From: Paralithodes platypus
Lineage: Eukaryota; Arthropoda; Malacostraca; Decapoda; Lithodidae
Direction of reading: 5' to 3'
Assembly (NCBI GenBank): GCA_032716605.1
Contig: CM064518.1
Location: forward strand, 47,373,274-47,437,273
Length of the DNA stretch: 64,000 nucleotides
Position numbers and translations under genes: made by a program. Every line of letters begins with the position of its first letter. Position 1 is the first letter of the stretch. This document shows positions 21,999 to 33,089 of this stretch, piece by piece. The notes beneath the pieces were generated by a model that did no database searches, was not told the DNA's origin, and worked only from the letters and a program-made list of their open reading frames with translations.

Positions 21999-22211
21999 CA
22001 ACCCCTTCTGTACCGGCGACGTATTATCTAGTTAGTTCTAGCTCCCTTCAGACGATTGTGTGCAGTAAAAGAAGGATCTGGTAGTAAAAAAAGGTTAAAC
22101 GAGAGAGTTCGTAGCCTTATCATTGCTGGAGGCCCTTTTTTAACAGACTAAACTCGTATAACAGTAGCCATAATAGAGTTAAAAAGACGGCACTAGTACT
22201 GAACGGGTTAA
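21999..22211. repeat. Family B palindromic repeat
   Basis: CAACCCCTTCTGTACCGGCG at the left, CGGCACTAGTACTGAACGGG then TTAA at the right. Confidence 0.85.
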
Positions 22212-22789
22212 AGTTTTTTCTACCAGGGTTTGATTTACACTACGGAGGTAAACAGGATTGAGCAATAAGTGATTCGGTACCGCTATATTTGCCGACGACT
22301 TATAGTGGCTCCGAACTTCCGTGAAAACCCTGGCCACTAGAGCAAGGATTTGTCAACATGGGATTATGGGAGTCCGTGATAAATTTGTGAGTGATAAAGA
22401 TCGATTTGGTTTTGGTTTTCTTTTCTTCGTTTCTTTTATTTTATTTTTATGTATTTGTTTTTGTCTTTGTTTTGCCACATGCATATTGATAATCCATTGC
22501 AGATGTTTGTTTTTTTTCGTTTGTTCCTTTTTCTGTTTTGGCTTGTTATTTTTGCCACATATACAGTATATTGAAAATCCATTGGATATATTTGTTTCGT
22601 TTCTTCGTTATTCTATTTGTCTATGTTTGTTCTTTTGTTCAAGTATATATTGAAAATCTATTGGATATGAACAAATAGTGTTATTACTTTTCCTTGTAGA
22701 GTTAAGTACAGTCAACTCGTTTTTAAACACAAAATACGGACACGCGTAAGGCAATAATGATTTAAAGGAGACGTGTATATTTTTTTAGT
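22212..22789. other. AT-rich unassigned sequence
   Basis: T-rich with repeated TGCCACAT...ATTGAAAATCCATTGG motifs at 22475-22600. No gene identified. Confidence 0.5.
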
Positions 22790-22829
22790 ATGCTCCCTAG
22801 ACCTCCATCAAACTTAAATATGCATCCCC

Positions 22830-22832
<3 letters not shown>
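22790..22832 (+). repeat. Family A fragment running into (AC)n
   Basis: GCTCCCTAGACCTCCATCAA followed by a 40-bp AC microsatellite (22832-22873). Confidence 0.65.
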
Positions 22833-22874
<42 letters not shown>

Positions 22875-23137
22875 ACAAGTTAACCAAAATACGAAGAAAG
22901 AGAAACTATAAATAAATAGAAAGGAAATAAATAACAAAAAAGGAGAAAAGCAAAGGCAGAGAACAGGTTAAGTGCAGGTGGTCAGTCGATTATTATTTAG
23001 TAGTAGTATTATTAAAAGGAAGGAGAGGGAGGTGCAGGTGTGAGGTGGGGGGTGATTACGGCATTCACAGGTAAGGGTCCCCGGAGTGCAGCTGGCCGGG
23101 ATGAATGAATGAGTGTGTGTGTGTGTGCATGTGTATG
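22833..23137. other. (AC)n microsatellite and purine-rich spacer
   Basis: AC repeat to 22873, then A/G-rich sequence with GGAGAAAAGC-type stretches and a TG repeat at 23113-23128. No gene. Confidence 0.6.
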
Positions 23138-23225
23138 TTAGCTCTTTCTGTACCGGCGACGTCTTTTTTAATGGATTTCAGCTACATTCAAACTAGTTTA
23201 GTAAGCTCAGGAAGGATACACGGTA
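23138..23225. repeat. Family B repeat, left fragment
   Basis: TTTCTGTACCGGCGACGTC then a diverged core ending at CAGGAAGGATAC. Confidence 0.6.
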
Positions 23226-23280
23226 CATACATGAGGAAGCTGTTGGAATGGCTTTGGTATGTGTATTATTATACTGTAGA

Positions 23281-23428
23281 CGTGGTCGAGGTGTCCCTGA
23301 CTGGGTGCGAGCATGATATACATGCTAGGACGTACTACCACACCCACTAAATGTCCGCCTTGGCTGGGATCTAACCCAGGTCAAGCAGATTCACATGTGA
23401 GCGTGCTCTCCACTCGACCGTCGCGGCT
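23281..23428 (-). mobile_element. SINE-2, tRNA-derived
   Basis: On the - strand: GCCGCGACGGTCGAGTGGAG (A-box region), GGGTTAGATCCCAGCC (B-box region), then TAGTGGGTGTGGTAGTACG. The same element lies on the + strand at 25313-25455. Confidence 0.7.
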
Positions 23429-23439
23429 CTATTGTCTGA

Positions 23440-23648
23440 TTCAGTACCAGGGACGTCCTTTTCATCATATTCTAGGAACTATTAGATGATTCTATTCAGC
23501 TTACGAAGGACCTCTGGTAATGATAAAGCTTCAAACGATCTCAACCAAACCTTTTAACTACCACAGATCCTTCACAAGCTGCATAATATAGACTATATAT
23601 ATATAGCTAGAATAAAATAACAAACGTCGCTGGTACTCATAGGGTTAA
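23440..23648. repeat. Family B palindromic repeat
   Basis: TTCAGTACCAGGGACGTCC to ACGTCGCTGGTACTCATAGG and TTAA. Confidence 0.8.
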
Positions 23649-24099
23649 AGCTTTCGTCTTACAAGTATGATATTCTCTCTCTCTCTTCTATATAGCATAT
23701 AATTATATATATATACATATAGATAGTTAGATAGATAGAGATAGATAGATATATAAATGGATAGATATATCCCTTTCCCTCTTGCTCTCCATTACCCCAC
23801 CATAAATTACATCATTGAAAGGACTCACGCTCCGCACGTGCATGTACGTCTGTCTGCACGTGTGGATGGGCATGTACGCGTGTGGATATTTTGACCGCCT
23901 TGTGTGTATGTTATATGAGTACTGTAGGTGTGAATGCCATGTGAGTGGTGTGTGTATGCCATATTAGTGGCGTATGTGTGTGTATATGGCATGCGAGTGG
24001 TATGTGTATATATCATGTGTGTGGTGTATGTGTATGTCATGCGAGTGGTATGTGTATATGTATCATGTGCGTGGTGTGGTTTATTATTTAGATGCTTAT
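23649..24099. other. Simple-sequence-rich spacer
   Basis: CT, AGAT and TATGTGTG-type repeats. Reading frames here are simple-repeat products. No gene. Confidence 0.6.
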
Positions 24100-24215
24100 G
24101 TTCTGGGTGTGGTGTCCCGAGTTCGAATCACGGGAGGACCATATGCTTTCATTAGTTTATTCAAGTACATTGGGATTTGTAATGGATGATTAATGTTAAG
24201 AACGAGGTGTGTCAC
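24100..24215 (+). mobile_element. SINE-1, tRNA-derived, 5'-truncated
   Basis: GAGTTCGAATCACGGGAGGA is a B box in a tRNA-like arm. The tail ATGCTTTCATTAG...TTAATGTTAAGAACGAGGTG matches the SINE at 62331-62461. Confidence 0.65.
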
Positions 24216-24317
24216 TTATTATTCCAATATCATGGGTACCTTATTCAGTTACAAGATTAATCACAACTCCTTGGTGATATAATAGGGTACTTATAATACA
24301 CCCAGTAAGTAATGTCC

Positions 24318-24590
24318 CTGTTACACCTCTTAACTTCATCTCTCAACACTCTTCGAAAAGTAGATACGAGGTGCCGTTGTAAAGGCTTGTCCCTCAATAC
24401 CTTCACCTGATACGGATACACACAGGGGGATACTTCGACAACGTATACAGACTAATAACACACATAACGAAGCCACTCCAACAGCTTCCTCTCTCTCCAA
24501 CACCCTTCTCCCCTCTCAACACTCTTCGGTAAGTAGCTACGAAGTGCCGTTGTAATGGCTTATCCCTCAATACCTTCACCTGATACGGAT
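24318..24590. repeat. Family G tandem copies (two)
   Basis: Two copies of a block with CTCTCAACACTCTTCG, AGTAGATACGAGGTGCCGTT and CCCTCAATACCTTCACCTGA. Further copies at 25490-25705, a fragment at 34061-34102. Confidence 0.7.
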
Positions 24591-25084
24591 ACAAACAAAC
24601 CTGATCATTGTGTCGGCGCTAATGGCTATACACACAGAGGTCATCAGAGTTACACCTGGTGACAAGTGTACACAGAGGTGAGTACAGGTGTTCGTGTGTG
24701 GGGCACGTGTTGGTGGTGGCACGTGTTGGTGTGTGGTGGGGGCACGTGTGGGCCTCATTACCTGTTTGATTCCGCAGTCATGCACACTTACCTGGGACCG
24801 AAGTGCTATAATGTCCTCCCCCCCCCCCCCCCCCGTCCCTCTTTATATTATTCTCATTACAAATGTGGTGTTAAAGGTGGGGGTGGCGGTGGGGGAAGGG
24901 GGGGGGGGTATGAGTGCTGTGAGTGATGGGTATTGGTGTTAGTTAGGTTGGGCTAGGTTATGCTTATTTATATTAGTTATGCCTTAAACTCGGAGAACAA
25001 AAAAAATCGGTCAAACTAGATACTACACACACACACACACACATACGCACCTACAAATATAAACAGCAACTAGACACTCACTGT
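24591..25084. other. Low-complexity spacer
   Basis: GTG-, C- and G-rich tracts (24815-24905) and a CA repeat (25026-25042). No gene. Confidence 0.5.
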
Positions 25085-25088
25085 CTCT

Positions 25089-25158
<70 letters not shown>
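25085..25158. repeat. (CT)n microsatellite
   Basis: About 35 CT units. Confidence 0.95.
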
Positions 25159-25159
<1 letters not shown>

Positions 25160-25312
25160 GTCACGTGTACAGTCTCCTCCACATACAGTAAATATGATAA
25201 TAGTATGCCTGGTTGAGTTATTAATCTCTGTTAAACTGTAAATGGCACCGCTGTGACACGTGTTCTCGCTCAATACATCAATAACTACAAGGAAATAGTC
25301 TGCATTCTTGTT

Positions 25313-25455
25313 ACCGCGACGGTCGAGTGGAGAGCACGCACACGTGTGAGTCTGCTTGACCAGGGTTCGATCCCAGCCAAGTCTGACATATTTAGTGGGT
25401 GTGGTAGTACGTCTTAGCATGTTTCACATGTTCTCCCCCGGACGGGGGACACCTC
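25313..25455 (+). mobile_element. SINE-2, tRNA-derived
   Basis: CGCGACGGTCGAGTGGAGAG (A-box region), GGGTTCGATCCCAGCC (B box), TAGTGGGTGTGGTAGTACG tail. Opposite in strand to the 23281-23428 copy. Confidence 0.75.
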
Positions 25456-25705
25456 TACGACGTATACAGACGCAATAAAGCCACCCCAACAGCTTTTTCT
25501 CTCTCCAACACCCTTTCTCCCCTCTCAACACTCTTCGGAAAGTAGATACGAGGTGCCGTTGTTAGGGCTTTTCCCTCAATTCCTTCATCACAATAACACA
25601 CGCAACAAAGTCACTCCATCAGCTTCCTCTCTCTCCAACACCTCTTCTCCCCTCTCAACACTCTTCGGAAAGTAGATACGAGGTGCCGTTGTCAATACCT
25701 TCACC
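25456..25705. repeat. Family G tandem copies (two)
   Basis: Two successive copies of the CTCTCTCCAACACC...CGAGGTGCCGTTGT block, as at 24318-24590. Confidence 0.7.
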
Positions 25706-25757
25706 TGATCTGACCAATGCCCCCAAACCTTTAAAATCTATCATAACCTAACCTAAG

Positions 25758-25843
25758 TTAACCTAATATACAGTAAGTTAAGGGAGGATGGGCTTATATA
25801 TTAACCTAATATACAGTAAGTTAAGGGAGGATGGGCTTATATA
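25758..25843. repeat. Exact 43-bp tandem duplication at a family A terminus
   Basis: 25758-25800 is repeated without change at 25801-25843. The unit contains TTAAGGGAGGATGGGC, the outer end of the adjoining family A element. Confidence 0.9.
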
Positions 25844-26120
25844 TTTGCTAATTTATGTATTTTTGTATTATTTGTTCTAGTTTCCTCCCTAGACCTCCAT
25901 CATACTTAAAGAAAACATCTATTAGATCCCCTTCTAGATTTATGTGTACATTTTTTCGGTAGAAAATAGCACGAAAGGTCTCAATATTGACAAAGCAATT
26001 GGGCGAAAGGACTTATTATCGACAAACTAATGGGGCGAATGTCTTAAAATCTCAATACTAATGGGGCTAAATGTGAGGGAGAAGGGGGTCTAAAAAAAAC
26101 CCACCATGCCTCCCCTTCAA
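25778..26120 (+). repeat. Family A repeat
   Basis: Left TTAAGGGAGGATGGG, then CCTAGACCTCCATCATACTT and TTTTTTCGGTAGAAAATA; the CTCGCTATCG block is deleted. It keeps AATGGGGCTAAATGTGAGGG and ends CCCCTTCAA. Confidence 0.8.
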
Positions 26121-26167
26121 CAACTTGTCGCCGCATAGACCGTTGTCGCCCAAAGCAAGGTTACTAT

Positions 26168-26466
26168 TTAACCCTTTGAGTACCAGCGACGTGTGTTATA
26201 TTGTATTCGAGCTATATTTAGACGATATTATGCAGCTTAGGAAGGATATGTGGTAGTTAAAAGGGTTGGTTGAGATAGTTTGAAGCCTAAATTATTGCTA
26301 GAGGTCCTTCCTAAGCTGCTTAAAATCGTGTAATAGTTGCCAGTATATGATGAAAAGGACGTCCCTGGTACAGTACGGGTTATCAGAAGGACGTCCCTGG
26401 TACAGTATAACGGTATAACAGACGGTATAACGGTATAACAGGACTGATAACAGTACGGGTTATCAG
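26168..26466. repeat. Family B repeat plus duplicated right end
   Basis: TTAACCCTTTGAGTACCAGC left end, core with TTAGGAAGGATATGTGG. The right end GGACGTCCCTGGTACAGTA is repeated at 26390 with short CGGTATAACAG repeats, a local terminal duplication. Confidence 0.8.
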
Positions 26467-26586
26467 AATCGCCTATTATGTTTCACCCCGAATGAAGTGG
26501 CATATTAGCACGAAAAGTATAGAGTAGCAAATATATTGTTTCGACCAGATGGAAAGCGACCATGAAATTATTATCAGCCCTTTATT

Positions 26587-26793
26587 GTACAGTCGGTCAC
26601 ACTAGTTTGCATCCACGTTATGATGTTACGTCTGGAAAGAAACAAAGTGTGATTGATTTACAAGAATATTTTACTATATAAAAACTTAACTTAACTATTG
26701 CATAAGAAAATATACTTCTAATTCAATCATACTAATTTCCCTTCCATACATACAAACATGGAGTGTATAGGACATTTATTTAGCCAACTGTAC
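26587..26793. repeat. Family C-like repeat, diverged
   Basis: GTACAGTCGGTCACACTAG and AGCCAACTGTAC at the two ends form an imperfect inverted repeat about 207 bp long. Confidence 0.45.
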
Positions 26794-26979
26794 ATCTAAA
26801 GCTACCTGGAGGGCTCTCAACCAATAAACACACTAAAGTACCGGTCCCCTCTCATTTTTATAAGCTCCCGATTATTATTTCATGTGGGAAGGAGAGATAA
26901 TGTTTTCTATAGAGATCGGCACTGAATTTTTGACATGTGAATCAGATTTCAGATGGTTCACTTTTTGGTCGATTTTTCA

Positions 26980-27304
26980 TTTATTGACTATTTTTCCAGT
27001 TTCCTCCCTAGACCTCCATTAAACTTAAAAAAACACATCCATTAGAACCCCCTTCTACATTATTTTGTACATTTTTGGGTAGAAAAATTCCCCGGCGGTT
27101 CTTCCAAAATGACAGGCTCACTATCGTTCGCCAGGAAAAGAATCGACAACTAAAGAGCACGAAAGGTCTTAAATTGAAAACGAAATGGGACGAAAGGTCT
27201 TAAAATCGCCAAAAATAATGAGCCGAACGTCATAAAATCTGAAAACTAATGGGGTTAAAAACGAGGGAGAAGGGGATCTAGAAAAAACGCCCCATCTCCC
27301 TTTA
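26980..27304 (+). repeat. Family A repeat
   Basis: CCCTAGACCTCCATTAAACTT, GGCTCACTATCGTTCGCCAGG and GGCGAAAGG-type tandem region. Ends CTCCCTTTAA. Confidence 0.85.
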
Positions 27305-27412
27305 ACCTCGAGCTGAGAGACCATTCAGTAAACAGAGGTGGGACAAATGCCGCCATCTTGTGCCTTTGATCATTATAAGCCGCTGTTAATGATGACTTGA
27401 TAGTAGACTAAT

Positions 27413-27621
27413 TTAATCCTTTGACGATTATGACACATTTTGATAGTTTATTCTGGCTATCATTAGACGAATTTACGTCGTTTAGTAAGCATCTGTGGAA
27501 GTTAAAACGATAAAACTATCTCAATGAACCCTCTGACTTCCATATACCCTTCCTACTCTGAAAGAAATCGTCTAATGATTGTCAGAAAATACCGTCAAAA
27601 TGCCTCATATCAAGGGATTAA
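27413..27621. repeat. Family B repeat, GATTATGACAC subfamily
   Basis: Ends TTAATCCTTTGACG and CATATCAAGGGATTAA. Core has TATCATTAGACGAATTT and AAATCGTCTAATGATTG, an inverted pair. Confidence 0.85.
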
Positions 27622-27916
27622 GACTGAATTAAATGTAGACTCACTAATTCAGTAAAGCAAGATATATAATTACTACCGATAATGTTGACTAAAAACTGAA
27701 CTGCATCTATACCTTTACCTCAACTTTCTACCCTTTTTTCTATCTCGGTAAGAGGATTGCAATCGAATCGTCCAATAACCGACAGTGTAGCTTTGAATTT
27801 AGAGAGTATAAGACTCCAAAATGTCGCGAGGGTAGAGAGTTGTCCGCCTCCCCGTGTGTAAGGCCGAGGTTACGATTATGTGGTATAGAGTCATTATAGG
27901 GAAGGGTTAGTTGATT

Positions 27917-27947
<31 letters not shown>

Positions 27948-27990
27948 TTTTTCCCGAAAAACGATGTGACACGGCCTCTGAAACCCATAT
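27622..27990. other. Unassigned sequence
   Basis: No gene seen. A GA/GACA repeat is at 27916-27946. Confidence 0.5.
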
Positions 27991-28140
27991 ATGGCACGAT
28001 AGGTCATAAAATTGACACAGAAATGGGGCGAAAGGTCTAGATATAGCCATACTAATGGGGCAAACTTCTTAAAACCTGAAAACTAATGGGGCTAAAATGA
28101 GGGTGAAAGGGTTCCAAAGAAAACAAGCACCTGGCTTTAA
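27991..28140 (+). repeat. Family A repeat, right-half fragment
   Basis: GGCACGATAGGTCATAAAAT to AATGGGGCTAAAATGAGGG. Its terminal TTAA (28137-28140) is also the left TTAA of the next family B copy. Confidence 0.75.
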
Positions 28141-28257
28141 CCCCTTCTGTACCGCGACGTCTTTTTTACTACCACAGAGCATTCTTAAACTGCACAAAAT
28201 CGTCTAAATATAGCTAGCATAATATACAAATGACGTTACCAGTACAGAAGGGGTTAA
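28137..28257. repeat. Family B repeat with internal deletion
   Basis: TTAACCCCTTCTGTACCGCG left, TACCAGTACAGAAGGGGTTAA right; about 95 bp of core are missing. Confidence 0.85.
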
Positions 28258-28336
28258 GAGTGAGGAGGGCGGGAACTACTAGAGTGAGGAGGGTGGGAAC
28301 TACTAGAGTGAGGAGGGTGGGAACTACTAGAGTGCC
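28256..28336. repeat. 24-bp tandem repeat, about 3 units
   Basis: Units of GAGTGAGGAGGGTGGGAACT plus ACTA. Confidence 0.9.
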
Positions 28337-28654
28337 TGGAAGGGATTATCCAGTATAATAATGTATACTTAGGGTCTTCGCTGCATTAGGGAGTACAGTA
28401 CTTGTCAGTGTGTGTGTGTCATGTTGCACCTGCAGAATTGAGTGTACATGTCTTACTAATCCCTTTAAATCCCTCCATCAGTAATTACAGCACACCTGCG
28501 ATCCTGCTCTGCCGCGATATGGCCAACTCAGATCTATATGAAGGAAAGATCGAAATCATACCTTACAAAAAGAAGTCGTAGAGAAAGTAGCTCTCCGGTA
28601 TATATATATATATATATATATCGACAGTATATCTTGGGTATGCTTATTGTTTAG
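28337..28654. other. Unassigned sequence
   Basis: No gene seen. A (TA)n tract is at 28600-28620. Confidence 0.5.
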
Positions 28655-28707
28655 TTGTTTTAAGCTTGATGGAGGTCTATGGAGGAAACTAAAAACTTAA
28701 AATATAT
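28655..28707 (-). repeat. Family A repeat, left part split by a LINE
   Basis: TTTAAGCTTGATGGAGGTCT, continuing after the LINE at 30081-30137. The duplicated TTAAAATATAT is at 28697-28707. Confidence 0.8.
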
Positions 28708-30080
28708 CTATCTATCTATCTATTGCCTGACGCCGTGATCCCCGAAGGGGTGGCCACGAACGAACCGCCCCCATGCACCTCTGTCCCCAGTCAGTCGACG
28801 CCCCTCCCCCCAACCAGCACCGCCTTCGTTCATGTAGTTCCTCACTCCATCCTTCCACCTCATATTCGGTCTACCTCTCCCCCTCTGTCCCTCCACCTCG
28901 CTCTCGTACACCCTCTTAGTCATTCTCTCGCTTTCCATACGTTCCATATGGCCGAACCATCTCAAGTTGTTCCTTTTCACACTTTCCAGCACATCTACCT
29001 CCACACCACACCTCCTTCTTACTTCCTCATTAGTCTGTCTATCCCTCCATGTAACTCCGCACGCACTCCTTAAGTAATTCATTTCCACTGCTCTCACTCT
29101 TGGTCTGAGTCTCTCAACCAACGTCCATGCTTCGCTTCCGTAAGTCAGTGTCGGGATTACCACACTGTCATGCAAGGACTTCTTCACTTCCATACTGACC
29201 ACCCTATTTCTTGTTACTGCTTTTAGCGTTCCTACAACCCTCTTCCCCTGTTGTACCCTCTCCCGCACCTCTTCATCCATAGTCCCATCTTTACTCAACA
29301 CACTGCCCAGATACTTAAAAGAGTTGACGATCTCCATAGCCTGACCGTTCAGCTTCACCTCACACTCTGTGACTTCACCCCTTTCGAAGACCATAACCTT
29401 GCTCTTCCCCGTATTTACCTTCAAATTCCGTTTTTCGCACACTGTTCCAAACTCATTTACCAGACCCTGCAACTCCCATTCATTATCACTCATCAGAACT
29501 GTATCATCCGCAAACAGCAGTATAGGTAGCTTCCACTCAATTCCCTCCCTTTTCAGCGATACACCAACATTCACTGCTCTTGATAGTATTTCTTTCATGA
29601 CTCCATCCATATATACAGTAAACAACCACGGGGACATCACACACCCCTGTTTCAAACCAACATTCAGGTCAAAGAACTCGCTCTGCTCACTCTCCACACG
29701 TACTGCCGCCTTTGCACCCTCATACATGCTCTTCACTGCTTTCAGCAACTTGCCCTCTACTCCGTATATTCTAAGTACTTTCCACAAACCTTCTCTATCC
29801 ACTCTGTCATAGGCCTTCTCCAAGTCCATAAAGGCAACATACACCTTTTGTTTCTTCTCCAGATACTTCTCCACAACACAATTCAGGGTAAAAATCTGAT
29901 CTACACATCCTCTTCCCTTCCTAAAACCTCCCTGCTCGTCGCCTATCCATTTCTCCGTTCTCACTCTCACTCTCTCAATCACTACCCTACTGTATACCTT
30001 CCCTACTACGCTTAGAAGACATATTCCTCGGTGGTTACCACACACTCCTCTTTCCCCTTTGCCCTTATATAGGGGGACTA
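28708..30080 (-). mobile_element. 5'-truncated LINE with open RT frame and 11-bp target duplication
   Basis: Flanked by TTAAAATATAT at 28697-28707 and 30081-30091. The 3' end (low coordinates) carries a tetranucleotide CTAT tail, i.e. (ATAG)n after the stop. The 5' end is cut inside the RT domain. An untruncated frame of about 450 codons without stops makes it one of the youngest insertions here. Confidence 0.92.
28720..30080 (-). CDS. LINE reverse transcriptase, N-terminally truncated
   Basis: Fused open frame extends to 30177, but the first 32 codons come from the flanking repeat. Using that frame's numbering, RT motif A is FMDLEKAYD (116-124), motif B VGLKQGCVMSPWLF (173-186), motif C LFADD (221-225). 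The C-terminus has RWFGHMERM and ends GDHGVRQ. The endonuclease and the start of the RT are missing, so the copy cannot act alone. The clade was not determined. Confidence 0.85.
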
Positions 30081-30137
30081 TTAAAATATATAATAATAGA
30101 TAAACAAATAAATATACCCCCCCCCCCACCCCCTTAA
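30081..30137 (-). repeat. Family A repeat, right part
   Basis: Continues the 28655-28707 copy after the LINE and ends with a C-run and CCCCTTAA. Confidence 0.75.
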
Positions 30138-30308
30138 GCCGAATACAATGGGTTAGAAGTATGTACCCTCTAATCAAAGCTGACCATCGGGTAAAGGGTT
30201 AAACCGTCACGCCCCCTAAGGTCAATTATTTATTACTACGACAAACCGACCGGAGCCGACTACCTGTTAATTAAGTCCACTACACCTGGCATTTGAGATA
30301 GGTAAGGT

Positions 30309-30524
30309 TTTGACCCCTACACCACTAATTGCGTAATTTTCGATCATATTCGGGTTACCATTAGACGATTTTCTTGAGTTTGTAAACTACCTATGCGACT
30401 CAAATGGGTAAATACGATCTTAATAAACTCTCTTAGTAACATAGGTCCTTCTTAAACTACATAAAATCGTCTACTTTAAGCCAGAATCAAAGGTAAAAAG
30501 ACGTCATGGTGCTGAAGGGGTTAA
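30309..30524. repeat. Family B repeat, GACGTCAT subfamily
   Basis: Right end GACGTCATGGTGCTGAAGGGG then TTAA. Core shares ACCATTAGACGATTTT. Left end diverged. Confidence 0.75.
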
Positions 30525-30666
30525 ATTGTGAAGCCGTGTTTTTTTTCATCTGATTAATTTCACAAATACACACACACTCACATACAGTATACATACACAC
30601 ACACACATGTATACATACATACATACATACATACTGTACATACATACACCCAATCACACACTCACA
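30525..30666. repeat. CA/CATA simple repeats
   Basis: CACACA and ACATACAT tracts. Confidence 0.85.
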
Positions 30667-31290
30667 ATCGAGAGGTCCGGGGTTCGAATCCTTGGCCGGG
30701 TAGGGACAATTTGGGTTCGTCTCCTTTCACGTGATAGCCTCAGTTCACCTGGCTGGAAATAGGTACCGGAGGCCTCAGTTCACCTGGCTGTAAATAGGTA
30801 CCGGCCGCCCTAGTTCACCTGGACGGAAATAGGTACCGGACGCCTCAGTTCACCTAGCTGTAAATAGGTACCGGATGCCTCAGTTCACCTGGCTGTAAAT
30901 AGGTACCTGACGCCTCAGTTCACCTGGCTGTAAATAGGTACCGGACGCCTCAGTTCACCTGACTGTAAATAGGTACCGGAGGCCTCAGTTCACCTGGCTG
31001 TAAATAGGTACCGGCCACCCTAGTTCACCTGGACGGAAATAGGTACCGGACGCCTCAGTTCACCTAGCTGTAAATAGGTACCGGAGGCCTCAGTTCACCT
31101 GGCTGTAAATAGGTACCTGACGCCTCAGTTCACCTGACTGTAAATAGGTACCGGACGCCGCAGTTCACCTAGCTGTAAATAGGTACCAGACGTAATTCGA
31201 GAAGTTGTGACCCGTGGTGTGTGAACAGGTCTCAGCCTTACCCAATGATCGGACAATACGAGCTCTAAGCTCAATTCAGGGAGGATGATG
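30667..31290 (+). mobile_element. SINE-3 with an amplified core
   Basis: TCGAGAGGTCCGGGGTTCGA then ATCCTTGGCCGGG gives a good B box in a tRNA-like arm. The core (CCTCAGTTCACCTGG + CTGTAAATAGGTACC) is repeated about 13 times as a 35-bp unit (30737-31192). The non-repeated tail follows (GAACAGGTCTCAGCC). Confidence 0.85.
30737..31192. repeat. 35-bp minisatellite inside SINE-3
   Basis: Units start CCTCAGTTCACCTGGCTG or a GGACGG variant and end GGTACCGGACG. The order of variants suggests multi-unit duplications. Confidence 0.93.
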
Positions 31291-31381
31291 GCTGGTGAGA
31301 GATCCTCCTTAAGGGATCCTCAAGATCGAAAAGTGAATTACATACATACTGTACATACATACACACACACACACACAGTGT

Positions 31382-31790
31382 TATGGGACGTTATAGACTG
31401 CAGCACCGTTGATTCATTTAAACTTCGCCTAGACAAATATTTTGCATCAAACCCGTGGCTGACTGCGTTAGTAAATGAATAACTTTATTTTATTCCCCCC
31501 TCAGTTACTAACCCATCTGTCCCCTACTAACTTCATAATCCTGCCACGGACATTAGTTCCAGGGCAGTAGTTCCCTTCCAATGTTCCCTTACCCACTCTA
31601 AACCACTGTTTGGACACTTGATCCTCAGTGTTTTGGAGGACAAGCAGCCTAGAAGAGTCACTAGACCTGTTGTTGCTTGATTTCCTGTGTTATCTGTTTG
31701 TGTGTTGAGTAAAAATCTAATCAATGAATCAACATCATCACTACCGAACACAACAATTAACCTGTGTATGTGGGTAGTTACATCAACACT
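31382..31790 (+). mobile_element. LINE 3' end (C-terminal codons and 3' UTR)
   Basis: In-frame tail ending LRLDKYFASNPWLTALVNE stop, then an untranslated part. GGAGGACAAGC...GTCACTAGA..TGTTGTTGCTTGATTTCC also occurs, reversed, at 46683-46870, so this is a dispersed LINE family. Confidence 0.7.
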
Positions 31791-31899
31791 ACTACTATAA
31801 CAATTAACCCGTTAGCCCGTGCGAGCGTTTAGCCAGGTGTGTGTGGGGTGGGGTAATTAACCTGCCTCTCTACCTGCTCGCACACTCTACCGCATCGAT

Positions 31900-32346
31900 T
31901 TAACGGGGAAGGGTGTTATTTTTCTGGCACCCCCTTCTCCCTCATATTTAGCCCCATTAGTTTTCAGATTTTAAGTCGTTTGGCTCATTAGTTTGGCGAT
32001 TTTAATACCTTTCACTCCATTTCTTTCTCAATATTAAGTTTTTTCGTGCCATTTAGGTGTCGATTTTTTCCCTGGCGAGCGATAGCGAGCCTGTAATTTT
32101 AGGAGGAACGGGCCTTCGGCCGAGACATTTTTCTACCGAAAAATGTACACAGTTATCTTGAAAGGGGGTCTTGGGGGTGTTTGTTTAAGCTTGATGGAGG
32201 TCTATCGAGGAAACTAAATAATACATTAATACAAACAAATAGGTAACAAATAGGTAACAAATAGGTAATAAATAGGTAACAAATAGGTAACAAATAGGTA
32301 ACAAATAGGTAACAAATAGGTAACAAATTAAACCCTACCCCCCTCA
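31900..32346 (-). repeat. Family A repeat with 11-bp terminal tandem repeats
   Basis: CTGGCGAGCGATAGCGAGCC and TTAAGCTTGATGGAGGTCTA present. About nine AACAAATAGGT units (32235-32328) lie next to the CCCCTCAA end. Confidence 0.85.
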
Positions 32347-32687
32347 ATCCCGTACCACACCAACGATTTTACTCGCAACTTTCTTCGACAATTCTTATCT
32401 AGCGGTTTCTAAATCAAACATCGTGTATGAGTTCTACTACCTAAAATGATTTCAGTGCAGTTTAGCTTCCAATTCGAATATAGAAGATCCCGGAAAATAA
32501 TGTCGGGAATAAACGAGCTCCGAAAATTGGCAATAAATACGTTCGTGTGATACCCGTTCTATTCCTTCCGTAAAACACCTTATTTTGGCGTAGCTGATCA
32601 CAATTACAGGATTTGTTTTCATATTCCACAGGTGCACAGTCGTCTGCATATATACCTGTACACTACGATAGGATAAACTTGAGACAG
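32347..32687. other. Unassigned sequence
   Basis: No gene or repeat recognised. Confidence 0.45.
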
Positions 32688-32905
32688 GTTGATCCTTTAA
32701 AGATTGTGACGCATTTTTGAGAGTTTATTCTGACTATCATTGGAGGATTTTATACAGTTTAGGAAGGATCTGTGGGATTTATGAGAGTAAAGACTATCGC
32801 GATTACTCCTCTGACTTCCATATACCCTTCCTAATCTGTATAAAATCGTCTAATAACAGCTAGAAAACAGAAAATTAGTGAGGCATCGGATCTGCTAAGG
32901 GTTAA
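32688..32905. repeat. Family B repeat, GACGCATTTT subfamily
   Basis: AAGATTGTGACGCATTTTTG left; TAAAATCGTCTAATAACAGC in the right arm; ends GGGTTAA. Confidence 0.8.
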
Positions 32906-33089
32906 TGCTAAGCTAATCAATGTTTTCACTGGGACTGATACAAATAGGTGCATACCAAAGACAGCAATGATTTATATATAATTTTATGTTGATGTGCCAT
33001 AATTATGATCATGTAAATATCTACATTAATGCTATGTATACCATGTTGAAATAACCGTACTTTTTCGACGATAATATTCAGGTTAAAAA
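32906..33089. other. AT-rich unassigned sequence
   Basis: No feature identified. Confidence 0.4.
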
